From: Pusillimonas sp. T2
GTDB lineage: Bacteria; Pseudomonadota; Gammaproteobacteria; Burkholderiales; Burkholderiaceae_B
Assembly: GCF_002236805.1 (NCBI RefSeq)
Contig: NZ_NIQA01000007.1
Location: 1 to 64,000, forward strand
Direction of reading: 5' to 3'
DNA length: 64,000 bases
This document shows, in pieces, positions 34,202-42,456 of the stretch. The notes below the pieces were generated by a model. That model ran no database searches, was not told the origin of the DNA, and was given only the letters and a program-made list of their open reading frames with translations. Numbering within the stretch: the first letter of the stretch is position 1; the number at the start of each line of letters is the position of its first letter. The position numbers were made by a program, and so were the translations under genes.

Positions 34202-35680
34202 TCAGGATGGTGTCATTACTCTCCCTCCTGGCGCTTGCTCAGGCGCCTCCGATTGGCTGTGCTGATCAGAGTTACCTTCGACTACCGGCTCTGGTTGCGC
34301 AAAATGCTTTGCAACCCAGCTTTTGGCAGCTTCACTGACTTTGCGATTTACAGTAAATCGCAAGCTTTCGGTCACATACGCCTCTGGATCCTTGCCGCAT
34401 TCAACCAACGTTTGGTAGGTTTTTTGGGTATCGAGCTGCGGAATCACAAACTTGGCGGTATCGATCTGCAGCTGCTCCAATGTTTTAAGCATCGAATCAA
34501 CGTCATAACTAACCTTTTGCTTTCCGTTGGCCTGGGTAACCACGCATTTATCTAGCAATTCGGGCTTGTCGGCTAGGTCAGCACGCACTTGATCAGCATC
34601 GATCCCGACAGTTGCTGAAATGCTCAATGTGTTGGGGAAAGCCACCTTTTGCCCGGCCAGTCGCTGATCTGCTAACCCAAGCTTGTCTACCAGAACAGCA
34701 CGAAGCGTGTCACTTTCATTCTTTGCAGCGGTCGCCAATGCATTAAGTTGTGCAATCTTGCGCGCGATAGGCTGCGTTTGCGCAATTTGCTCGTCGTCCA
34801 GTTCCTTAACCTGGGAGAGAACATAAGGGGGAACCTCACCGTTAAGGACGCACTGCCAGTAGTGATTGCCTGCCTCTTTGATAAGGTCGGCAAGTACGGG
34901 ATCAACTCGTATGAAATCGTTCTTGAGGCGCCAATTGGCCCAGTCGAACTGACTGAGCATCGTGCCGGACAGGGCGATGCCCTGCTCTTGCGCCAGAATG
35001 GCCCCCATATTGAGCTGGCACATGTACTGAAATGACACAGCGTCCTCGGCTACTACCGACGAAGGCGCCTTATAGTCAATCAAGAAGATCTGCCCAGGCT
35101 CGATCTCAATAGCACCGCCCTGCATCGGGATAGTGACGCGCTCGCGAAACACCACTACATCATCAGGTGAGTAACGCATCCAGGACAACGACCCTTTGGC
35201 CTTAGCCAGTCGCTCGAAGGCCTTACCCTCTCTGTCACACACATAATCGGCATAAAACCGATTACGGTGCGCTGCCTCGTTCTCAATGCCTCGGCGCATA
35301 TCCGCCGTTTGAGGCGTGGGAAAGCGACGAAAGAGCTTATCTAGCGCCCAGTCATGGGCACTGAACATAAAGTCTGCGCGGTGACCCATAAAATTACGCA
35401 CCAGGCCACCAATTTCACTGCCGCCGACACCTCCTGCACGCGTAATATGCCAAAGCGCTTGCTCTGGCATTGTGCTCGAGACAAAACCAATCCATTGCGC
35501 CAAATCCGATTCCTGCAGTTGATCGCGCTGGGGCAATAGATCGATACGCGCACGCATCTGCTCCTGCAGATGAGCCCTGCGTTGCTCAACAGTCATCACT
35601 ATGGGAGCTGCAGCCGGCACGGGCTTAGATGCAGGAACTGGCGCCTGGCTAGTAATGGGTTCGAAAATAAATGTGCTCAT
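34202..35680 (-). CDS. YqaJ-family (lambda-exonuclease-like) recombination exonuclease
   Basis: About 492 residues starting MSTFIFEPITSQAP at 35680; upstream codons lack a ribosome binding site and the shared F-I-F-E-P motif would then sit at residues 4-8. Core motifs: GGVGGSEIGGLVRNFMGHR, then RRGIENEAAHRNRFY and GQIFLIDYKAPSS, giving the conserved E and D...E/K residues of YqaJ-type 5'-3' exonucleases. Such enzymes resect ends for phage-type recombination with a partner annealase. The Q-rich protein gene follows on the same strand and may be that partner. Confidence 0.82.
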   Translation of the reverse strand: MSTFIFEPITSQAPVPASKPVPAAAPIVMTVEQRRAHLQEQMRARIDLLPQRDQLQESDLAQWIGFVSSTMPEQALWHITRAGGVGGSEIGGLVRNFMGHRADFMFSAHDWALDKLFRRFPTPQTADMRRGIENEAAHRNRFYADYVCDREGKAFERLAKAKGSLSWMRYSPDDVVVFRERVTIPMQGGAIEIEPGQIFLIDYKAPSSVVAEDAVSFQYMCQLNMGAILAQEQGIALSGTMLSQFDWANWRLKNDFIRVDPVLADLIKEAGNHYWQCVLNGEVPPYVLSQVKELDDEQIAQTQPIARKIAQLNALATAAKNESDTLRAVLVDKLGLADQRLAGQKVAFPNTLSISATVGIDADQVRADLADKPELLDKCVVTQANGKQKVSYDVDSMLKTLEQLQIDTAKFVIPQLDTQKTYQTLVECGKDPEAYVTESLRFTVNRKVSEAAKSWVAKHFAQPEPVVEGNSDQHSQSEAPEQAPGGRVMTPS

Positions 35681-35788
35681 GTTTTCTCGATTTATAGTTC
35701 GAGTTGATGCAATAATCCTGAGCACAACTTTAGGTAACCGCCCCTTGAAGGTCAAGGAAACGGAACAGATTATTTTTAGTAGGACACC
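35681..35788. promoter_or_regulatory. Divergent promoter region between exonuclease and primase genes
   Basis: 108 bases between divergent starts. It contains TTTATAGTTCGAGTT (35691-35705), a weak inverse copy of the shared AATCRTAACTATAAA element, and AT-rich sequence suitable for two promoters. No clear -35/-10 pair can be assigned. Confidence 0.4.
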
Positions 35789-37675
35789 ATGAGCGTTAAC
35801 TACGAACACCAGCGCTTCGTCAAGCAGGTCATGGAAGCTGCCGACATCGTTGATGTCATCTCCGAGGTCGTGGCGCTCAAGGCTCGCTCAGGCGCAAGAT
35901 CAAACTCCTACATGGGCAAGTGCCCATTTCACGCCGATCGCTCGCCCAGCTTTTCAGTATCAGGTGAGAAGCAGCTTTACCATTGCTTTGGTTGCGACGC
36001 AGGTCTGAACGGCAAACAAGGCGGTGATGTCATCACATTCGTGCGCCGCCAGTACGACATGAAGTTTCGCGAAGCTGTGGACTATCTTGGTAAACGCTAC
36101 GGCATACAAGCTCCGCCGACATGGCTTGCTGACGAACGAGGTGCCCAATCAACGGGCGTGAAAGATGTCCCTGCAGGCACTTTGGGCCTGAAGGCTCGGC
36201 CAACGGCATTTCAGTTCGAGACAAAAGAAGACGACGGCCTTTCTCCCGAACAACGCAAAGAGCGGCTTCTTGAGCCGATGCGCAAGGCGCACGCGCTGTA
36301 CGCGTCTCTTTACGACTCAAGCCACGAGGCCAAAAACTACCTGGAGAACGTGCGCGGTATCAGCGCGCAAACGCTTGCGCGCTTTGCCATTGGTTTTGCC
36401 CCCAACGGATTCGACGCGCTAAAACCGATTTACCCGAATTACGCGGCCGAACCGCGTTTGTTGGAAGCAGGCCTGGTCAAGCGCTCTGAAAAAACCTCCA
36501 GGTACTACGACTTCTTCAGAAACAGAGTGCTATTTGGCATCCGCGACGGACGCGGGGACGTCGTCGCCTACGGGGGCAGACGACTCCAAGACTCCGAATC
36601 GACACAGAGCAATGATCAAGGCGGCGAGCAAGAACAATCTTTTCAAGGGCCCAAGTACCTAAACTCGCCAGACTCGCCACTGTTTAACAAACGGGAGCTA
36701 CTCTTTGGGCTGTACGAAGCTCAACCACGTATTAGCACCACTGCTCAGGCCATCGTGGTCGAGGGCTATATGGATGTTATTGGCCTGGCCAATCACGGCA
36801 TCGACAACGCCGTGGCCTCGATGGGCACCGCTATTACGGGCGAACAAATTCAACTACTGATTCGCGTAGGCGCCAAGCATATCTACTTCGTCATGGACGG
36901 CGATATGGCGGGACAAAAAGCGATGCACCGCGCACTCGAGCCTTTACTTCAGAATTACCACCCTGATGTTCGTATCGGCTTTGTCGAGCTACCAGACTCG
37001 CTCGATCCTGATGAGTATATTCGTGCGCACTCGGTACCGGCATTTGACCAGGCGCTGAGCGATAGTTTGGATCTTCAGCAATTCTTTGCTCTGTACCTGG
37101 AGCATTGGGCTCAAACGGGTTTGGACAGTGCTTACTCACAAACTCGATCGCTCGAGCATGAAATCAATCGATTGCTCGGACTCATACCACCTCATTTCCA
37201 GCATGACCCAGGCGTGCTTGCCCTGCATCAACTGGCGAACACTCAACTACAGGCGCTCACTGAGCGCATCGCCCAAGGCCAAATGCAGCGATCTGAAGAT
37301 CAGCAGCTGATTGTGCAGCTTCCACGCTATATCAAACAGCTACTTATTGCCGCGAATCGACTACCCATATTGGCGTTGAACCAATCAGTCGCTCTTGACA
37401 CCCTGCTCGATCGCACCATTCCGGCCCACAACGTGCTGTACAAACAATTCCACCTGGCCATTGGCATGGGGATGAATCGAAGCAAATCGGATGAGTCTGC
37501 GTCACATTTGGATGAAGTGGCCAAACAAGTGCTAACAAGTACCGATCGACTCGTGCACGAGTTTGCGATTCAAAGTGCTACCGATTACGCCAAGGTCCAG
37601 TACGCCGCCGGCGAGATCTCAACGCAAGAGCATTTGGAGCGGCTTGATAAACACGCTCGAATGCGTGAAAATTAG
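35789..37675 (+). CDS. DnaG-type DNA primase
   Basis: A 628-residue primase that makes RNA primers on ssDNA. N-terminal CHC2 zinc finger with CPFH (C45, H48) and CFGC (C66, C69) in the context CPFHADRSPSFSV...YHCFGC. Toprim catalytic domain at about 322-380: AIVVEGYMDVIGLANHG, VASMGTAITGEQ, YFVMDGDMAGQKAMHRAL. The C-terminal 200 residues do not show the usual DnaB-binding domain clearly. A plasmid primase probably primes complementary-strand synthesis after transfer. First of the plus-strand block. Confidence 0.9.
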   Translation: MSVNYEHQRFVKQVMEAADIVDVISEVVALKARSGARSNSYMGKCPFHADRSPSFSVSGEKQLYHCFGCDAGLNGKQGGDVITFVRRQYDMKFREAVDYLGKRYGIQAPPTWLADERGAQSTGVKDVPAGTLGLKARPTAFQFETKEDDGLSPEQRKERLLEPMRKAHALYASLYDSSHEAKNYLENVRGISAQTLARFAIGFAPNGFDALKPIYPNYAAEPRLLEAGLVKRSEKTSRYYDFFRNRVLFGIRDGRGDVVAYGGRRLQDSESTQSNDQGGEQEQSFQGPKYLNSPDSPLFNKRELLFGLYEAQPRISTTAQAIVVEGYMDVIGLANHGIDNAVASMGTAITGEQIQLLIRVGAKHIYFVMDGDMAGQKAMHRALEPLLQNYHPDVRIGFVELPDSLDPDEYIRAHSVPAFDQALSDSLDLQQFFALYLEHWAQTGLDSAYSQTRSLEHEINRLLGLIPPHFQHDPGVLALHQLANTQLQALTERIAQGQMQRSEDQQLIVQLPRYIKQLLIAANRLPILALNQSVALDTLLDRTIPAHNVLYKQFHLAIGMGMNRSKSDESASHLDEVAKQVLTSTDRLVHEFAIQSATDYAKVQYAAGEISTQEHLERLDKHARMREN

Positions 37676-37724
37676 CTTTATATACTCACTATCCGTATAT
37701 CTATAATTATTTTATACTGCAGCC

Positions 37725-38207
37725 ATGTTGCCACCGCCACCAACTTTTGACCAGCCTGCCAGCCTGGCTCGCCGCCTGTGGGCAGACCCTGTGAGCGAGG
37801 TGCTTTTCAACAGCGCCGCGCCAAGTGAGCGCGGTCTGCACGAGCAAGCTGTCCTGATTCGGACAAGAGAAGTCCTTACCCGCTATCGAAAAGACTGGAT
37901 TCTTTCTCAAGAGGACCCTCAAACCGGGCACATCATTCGTTCCAACATCTCGAGCCAGCTGGTAAAGCTTGATCGGTGGTTATTCCCAAACATCGTTGGC
38001 TCGCGCTTGTCGGGTGAGTGCGTGCTGGAGTTGGCCAAGTTTATTGATTTTTCTGTGCAGGTACGAGACCAGTGGCTTGAGCACATGCCCGGCTTGCGAT
38101 ATCGCAATGAGGAGCTAAAGCGCGGCAAGAATTGGTCTGCTCTGTTGCGCCCCGATGCGCTTGGCCTGCTCACGCAAGCGATTCTTAAAGAAAAGGCAAT
38201 AGGGTAA
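37725..38207 (+). CDS. Hypothetical protein of the DotM/DotL operon
   Basis: A 160-residue soluble protein (MLPPPPTFDQPASLARRLWADP...). Helical with charged residues (ECVLELAKFIDFSVQVRDQWLEH). No signal peptide or motif. Its stop overlaps the next start by 1 base. It starts the cluster that leads to DotM and DotL, so a cytoplasmic transfer role is inferred. Confidence 0.6.
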   Translation: MLPPPPTFDQPASLARRLWADPVSEVLFNSAAPSERGLHEQAVLIRTREVLTRYRKDWILSQEDPQTGHIIRSNISSQLVKLDRWLFPNIVGSRLSGECVLELAKFIDFSVQVRDQWLEHMPGLRYRNEELKRGKNWSALLRPDALGLLTQAILKEKAIG

Positions 38208-38728
38208 TGACAATACGAGGAAAAGCCGCCCAGGCTGCGAGATGGACCGCACGATGCGTGTTCCTGCCACGCTTTTTGAGAACACCGAAAGATGTTATTG
38301 ATCGCGTGGTCAACGTCAAGGATGAAATGCAAAGCATGGGCGCTCAAAGCATCAAAGAGCGAACCCGATTGCAAAACGTTCAGTACCTTGATGCGCCGGA
38401 CCCAAAAACTGCATTTGCCAAGCTGGTCAAAGGCAACGAATGGACCGAGCCTGAGCTTGCCGTGCAGCTTCGCAACGTGCGGATCATCAAATGGGTAAGC
38501 CTGACCCTGGCGTGGGCGTTTCTATGCGCTCTGGCAGCCATTGCCCTGTATATCCCTTTTGGCCTGATGTTCTTCTCGCTTTTTGGCACCTGCTGGGTTG
38601 CGTGCATCTGTTTTTCTATCCAGGTGCTCAAGATGACGTTGTTCCAGGTTCAGCTTCAAGAGCGCGAACTGATAAGCCTCAAAGCGCTGACAAGCCGCGA
38701 TGACTTCTTCAGGAGGCTTTTCCTATGA
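38207..38728 (+). CDS. Two-span membrane protein of the transfer operon (possibly TraX-like)
   Basis: A 173-residue protein: basic amphipathic N-terminus (AARWTARCVFLPRFLRTPKDVID), a soluble segment, two adjacent hydrophobic helices (WVSLTLAWAFLCALAAIALY; IPFGLMFFSLFGTCWVACIC) and a basic C-terminal tail. Size and layout recall the IncI TraX protein, but I cannot confirm it. Overlaps the following transglycosylase gene by 4 bases. Confidence 0.55.
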   Translation: MTIRGKAAQAARWTARCVFLPRFLRTPKDVIDRVVNVKDEMQSMGAQSIKERTRLQNVQYLDAPDPKTAFAKLVKGNEWTEPELAVQLRNVRIIKWVSLTLAWAFLCALAAIALYIPFGLMFFSLFGTCWVACICFSIQVLKMTLFQVQLQERELISLKALTSRDDFFRRLFL

Positions 38729-39273
38729 ATCTGCGCAACACATTAGGGGCGCTTAGCCTTCTGGGCGCAATTTCACTGCCTGCAAGCGTGCTGGCTACGC
38801 CAGAATCTGGTGCCCCATCGGCTCCGGTTAACTCGCTGAAGAATATCGAACTACCTAAACGCATCCCGGCAAATTGTCTGGATAACGCGGCCAATCGTTA
38901 CAAGGTGCCAGCAATGGCCTTACTAGCGATTCTAAAAACGGAATCCGGAGGCAGAACCGGTATTGTTGCCACTAACAAGAACGGCTCGAAGGATATTGGT
39001 CCGGCCCAGTTGAACACGAATTCGTGGGCCAAGTACATGGTGGAAAAACACAACATACCCATTTCATCGCTGCGGGACAACATGTGCCAGGCGCTGATGG
39101 CTCAGGCCTATGCCTTACGTTGGGAGTGGAACACCTGCATTACCAAACGAAAGAAGACCGACATTTGGTGCGCGATCGCCTACTACCACTCACCGACACC
39201 TAAATTTCAGCGCATCTATGTTGAGAAGGTCTGGAAGCATTACAACGAAATCATTCGCAAGGGCAAGTTCTGA
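38725..39273 (+). CDS. Lytic transglycosylase of the conjugation system
   Basis: A 182-residue periplasmic enzyme with signal peptide (MNLRNTLGALSLLGAISLPASVLA-TPES). SLT domain: YKVPAMALLAILKTESGG (catalytic Glu 73 in KTESGG), then GSKDIGPAQLNTNSWAKYM, DNMCQALMAQAYALRW and CAIAYYHSPTP. It cleaves peptidoglycan to open a path for the secretion apparatus. Its ATG overlaps the previous stop; the DotM gene starts on its last base. Four cysteines may be disulfide-bonded. Confidence 0.88.
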   Translation: MNLRNTLGALSLLGAISLPASVLATPESGAPSAPVNSLKNIELPKRIPANCLDNAANRYKVPAMALLAILKTESGGRTGIVATNKNGSKDIGPAQLNTNSWAKYMVEKHNIPISSLRDNMCQALMAQAYALRWEWNTCITKRKKTDIWCAIAYYHSPTPKFQRIYVEKVWKHYNEIIRKGKF

Positions 39274-40706
39274 TGTCGAATCAAAGCAAGCCCCAGGAAA
39301 GCGTCCTTAATTGGGTCATTATCGGGCTCGTATCTCTGGTGGGCCTGGGGGCCTTTCTGTGGTTTGTAGCGTCGCATTACATCGTTTTTTACGGAACGCC
39401 CGTAGTAAATGCACTGGCGTTCCCGTGGCGACTGTTGCCCGATTCACTTAGCAGCACAACGGTAAACGACCTGAATCTCACGTACCAGCTTTACCGAACA
39501 CACCCTAACCGGATTGGTTTCATGGACTGGTGCGCCTACCTGAATGTGGCTCTCAAGCCCTGGGTGTATGCCAGCCTACCCTTGTACGTTGTGCTGTTTC
39601 AACGCCAACTTCGAAAAACGAAGATCCTTCGCACCAGGAAACTCACACCTGAGACATTTGCTCAGAAAATGGTTGTGGCGTTTCCCGAGATAGCTCCCGT
39701 TGTTTGCATCCAGAAAGATATTGTGGCCAATAAATTTAAGGAATGGCGGCGTCAAACCTTCCCTGATGAACTCTTGCGTGCGGCCAAGACGCCAACGAAA
39801 CGACCTATTTTGGTTGTTGATACAGATCGACAGCAGCAGGACGGAGTATTTACTCGCAAAACTGACGCTGAGCGCTCACTCAAGGTTGACCGTCTGCGCT
39901 TGGCCGACTATCTGCAGCACACAAAACAGGTCAAACGTAACGGCCAAACTTGCACATTCAATAAGTATCTAGGCTTTCAGATCACCAACCTCGCCTTGGA
40001 CTTGGCCACACCACAAAAGGGAGGCAAACCGGCTCAGCTGCCTACCGATCGGTTATCCGACGCGGGCAAAGCAATGCTGGCTATTCTGGCCCCCTACGCC
40101 TTTGGCTCTAACAAAGGAAAAAAACAAAGCAAAGAGGTGCTTGATGCTCTTAATCGAAGCGCATATGGGACCGAAAAAGGCTTTGCCAATCTTGCGCTGC
40201 CCATTGTTCAAAGCACGTTTGATCAATGGCGCACGCATGAGCACGTACTGAATCTGGCCAAGATTCATCACTGGGAACACACCTTTTTAGTGGCCTTGCT
40301 TGCCAAAGCACGCGGCAACGGAAAGCTTACTACCGGCAAGTTCATTTGGTTGCGGCCAATGGCTCGGGTGCTGTTCTGGGCCCTGGATGACGCTGGGCGC
40401 AAGACGCCGTCCGCCGAAGGTGCGCTGACCTTCAGTCAATACCAGTTTGAGCGTGATTGCATCGAGCGCGGCATTTTGCCCTTACATCGAGATACGAACG
40501 GCCACCTCGTTCACACCATTTACGTTGATCAAGTCGTTCGCGCCTTTGACCAAGAGTGGCAACACTGGCGCGATGGCATCGATGACACCGATGATTGGCT
40601 GCATGACAAAGAACTTTGGACCAACCTTGCCAACAACCCTGTGTGGCAGGAGGCATGGAATGATATTGCCAACACCTCGAATCTTCCGCCGGCCGGCGCA
40701 CAATAA
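39273..40706 (+). CDS. trbA: DotM/IcmP/TrbA-family coupling-complex membrane protein
   Basis: A 477-residue inner-membrane protein. Transmembrane segment near the start (WVIIGLVSLVGLGAFLWFVA), a second hydrophobic stretch (WVYASLPLYVVLFQ), then the cytoplasmic domain with ARALKTR-type family features such as TFAQKMVVAFPEIAPVVCIQKD and FVWLRP-like FIWLRPMARVLFWALDDAGR. DotM docks with the coupling ATPase DotL to recruit substrates. Here DotM is encoded before the DsbC-like gene, an unknown gene and DotL, close to the trbA-trbB-trbC order of R64. Confidence 0.85.
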   Translation: MSNQSKPQESVLNWVIIGLVSLVGLGAFLWFVASHYIVFYGTPVVNALAFPWRLLPDSLSSTTVNDLNLTYQLYRTHPNRIGFMDWCAYLNVALKPWVYASLPLYVVLFQRQLRKTKILRTRKLTPETFAQKMVVAFPEIAPVVCIQKDIVANKFKEWRRQTFPDELLRAAKTPTKRPILVVDTDRQQQDGVFTRKTDAERSLKVDRLRLADYLQHTKQVKRNGQTCTFNKYLGFQITNLALDLATPQKGGKPAQLPTDRLSDAGKAMLAILAPYAFGSNKGKKQSKEVLDALNRSAYGTEKGFANLALPIVQSTFDQWRTHEHVLNLAKIHHWEHTFLVALLAKARGNGKLTTGKFIWLRPMARVLFWALDDAGRKTPSAEGALTFSQYQFERDCIERGILPLHRDTNGHLVHTIYVDQVVRAFDQEWQHWRDGIDDTDDWLHDKELWTNLANNPVWQEAWNDIANTSNLPPAGAQ

Positions 40707-40723
40707 TCATCAGGGCACCCTAC

Positions 40724-41932
40724 ATGAGCAACATCAGCTATTTGCCAAAGAACGCCAAACTTAGAACATTCCTTCAGCCCGGAAGCGTGACCTTTATTCT
40801 CGAAGGCTTTCGCTGCTCCAGTACGTTGCACAAATACACGTATAAGCGATACAACCCTGTTATCACCATCGAGCCCGAAACAACCCACGGTGACGCAGAG
40901 CAACTCAAGCATACTGTTACAGTCAAAAATCTCGACCTCGACTCCCTGAATGATGCGCCGTGGCTCTCCCTTTCATTCGAAAGTTTAGAGAGTGCCAACG
41001 AAGCAGCGACCGCGTTGTACGAGGGTCTTTGGTCGGCCCACTGTCTACCCCAGCCTCCCGCACACGCCAGCGCACCGGTTAAGGCTGCGCCAGGCCCGGG
41101 TAGCGATCGTTTCAATCGTACCCACTTGGCTTGGGCCATCTGCGCTGGCGCCCTACTCGGCTCTATCGGTACCATGGGCGCGAACTCCATATTGAAGCTC
41201 AATGACGAGGTTCATTATGAACAAACCATAAGCGCTGCGCACCTTGATTTGAGCAAACAACAAATGAATCGGGAGGATCTGGCCCTGATTTCATCTGCTG
41301 AACTGTCCAAATCAGAGGCGCGCAAGGAAACAGAGCCTTTACCGCGCACACAATCCGAAACTAATGAGAACTATCGGCAGATGGAGCCGGTCGCCTCAGC
41401 ATCGGCCCAACTCCTTCGCCACACTCCTGTTCAAGAATTGCGTCTGAACGAACAAGCGCTTAAGAACCTGCTGGCCGCGGGCTCCATCGCTGGATTTCAT
41501 ATGTTTCCTGAACGGGCGGTCTCATCTCCTTTTTGGTTATTCGTTGATCCTGACTCCATTCATAGCCAGACTCTGCTGCAACGAATGGATCAAATCGAAG
41601 AGCGTCTTTTAGAGAACGGGCTGTCTCCTGTGGCCTTGCCGGTTGCTGGCCAGTCGACAGAGAGCGCCAAGAAGGTCGTGGCGTCAATGTGTGAGAACGG
41701 GAAAACTGAGCAAATACGCACCATACCAGGTGCGTGGTACTCCGGGCTGTTTGGCCCGAAGCAGATCGATATCTGTGAGGGCGGAATAAATCGCCTGAAA
41801 TTGGCCACAGCACTGTTTGAGTATTTTGGGTTGCAGGAAACCCCCATCATTGTGTCCAGCTCGGGCGCAATCACCGCATTCGCTAATGCGAGTGCCGACG
41901 AAATTATTCAATGGTTAAAGGTGAATCGATGA
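40724..41932 (+). CDS. trbB: TrbB-like membrane-anchored thioredoxin-fold protein lacking CxxC
   Basis: A 402-residue protein: cytoplasmic N-terminal domain, a transmembrane helix at about 135-156 (WAICAGALLGSIGTMGANSIL), a linker, then a C-terminal DsbC/TrbB-like domain. The strand and active-site turn read PFWLFVDPDSIHSQTLLQRM, where DsbC-type proteins have DP-x-C-x-x-C; here residues 278-281 are S-I-H-S. The fold continues with IVSSSGAITAFANA. Position between DotM and DotL matches trbB in R64. With both cysteines missing it cannot be an isomerase and probably has a structural role. Confidence 0.7.
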   Translation: MSNISYLPKNAKLRTFLQPGSVTFILEGFRCSSTLHKYTYKRYNPVITIEPETTHGDAEQLKHTVTVKNLDLDSLNDAPWLSLSFESLESANEAATALYEGLWSAHCLPQPPAHASAPVKAAPGPGSDRFNRTHLAWAICAGALLGSIGTMGANSILKLNDEVHYEQTISAAHLDLSKQQMNREDLALISSAELSKSEARKETEPLPRTQSETNENYRQMEPVASASAQLLRHTPVQELRLNEQALKNLLAAGSIAGFHMFPERAVSSPFWLFVDPDSIHSQTLLQRMDQIEERLLENGLSPVALPVAGQSTESAKKVVASMCENGKTEQIRTIPGAWYSGLFGPKQIDICEGGINRLKLATALFEYFGLQETPIIVSSSGAITAFANASADEIIQWLKVNR

Positions 41933-42441
41933 GCAACGTGGACACAACCATTTCAATTGACCGCATGTTGGCTGATATGGACAAGGGCTTCAAAGTCATG
42001 CGCCGCCATATTAAACCTGAAATCATTACCAGCTCACGCCAGACCTTGGCTAACGAAAATGGCGACACCATTTTTTCTTTGTTCAATGATTTGAGCGGGC
42101 CGACGATCTCTTTGGCGGCCGGCACTCTTGCTTATGCTGGAGATGCTGTCAATGCATTTATTCATGCTCAAGCGAATCTCTTTGTGTTGAACCGTGATGT
42201 GGATGCTCCCGGCAAGCCCCTGGAGCATGTTCTGGACCACCATGAGAAAGAACTGCTCAATTGGGTCAAGTACGGCGTCATCAGCGCACACCCGACGTGC
42301 GATCTGAGCATTATCGGCCAGGACGTCTTAACCACCGAGCAAGAGCGCATTGGTTGTCCCGCAACAGCCGTGTCTTTATCCATTGTGCGCACGTTACGCC
42401 ATTTTCTTCGCTCATCCATCACATCCGCCACTCACCATTGA
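41929..42441 (+). CDS. Hypothetical protein between TrbB-like and DotL genes
   Basis: About 170 residues from the ATG at 41929 (MSNVDTTISIDRMLADMDKG), which overlaps the previous stop (ATGA) and has AGGTGA upstream. Alpha-helical and soluble, with conserved-looking HHEKELLNWVKYGVISAHPTC. Position just before DotL suggests a coupling-complex accessory such as the IcmS/IcmW-type chaperones, but length and sequence do not prove it. Confidence 0.55.
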   Translation: MSNVDTTISIDRMLADMDKGFKVMRRHIKPEIITSSRQTLANENGDTIFSLFNDLSGPTISLAAGTLAYAGDAVNAFIHAQANLFVLNRDVDAPGKPLEHVLDHHEKELLNWVKYGVISAHPTCDLSIIGQDVLTTEQERIGCPATAVSLSIVRTLRHFLRSSITSATHH

Positions 42442-42456
42442 TGATTGCTTAGCGCC

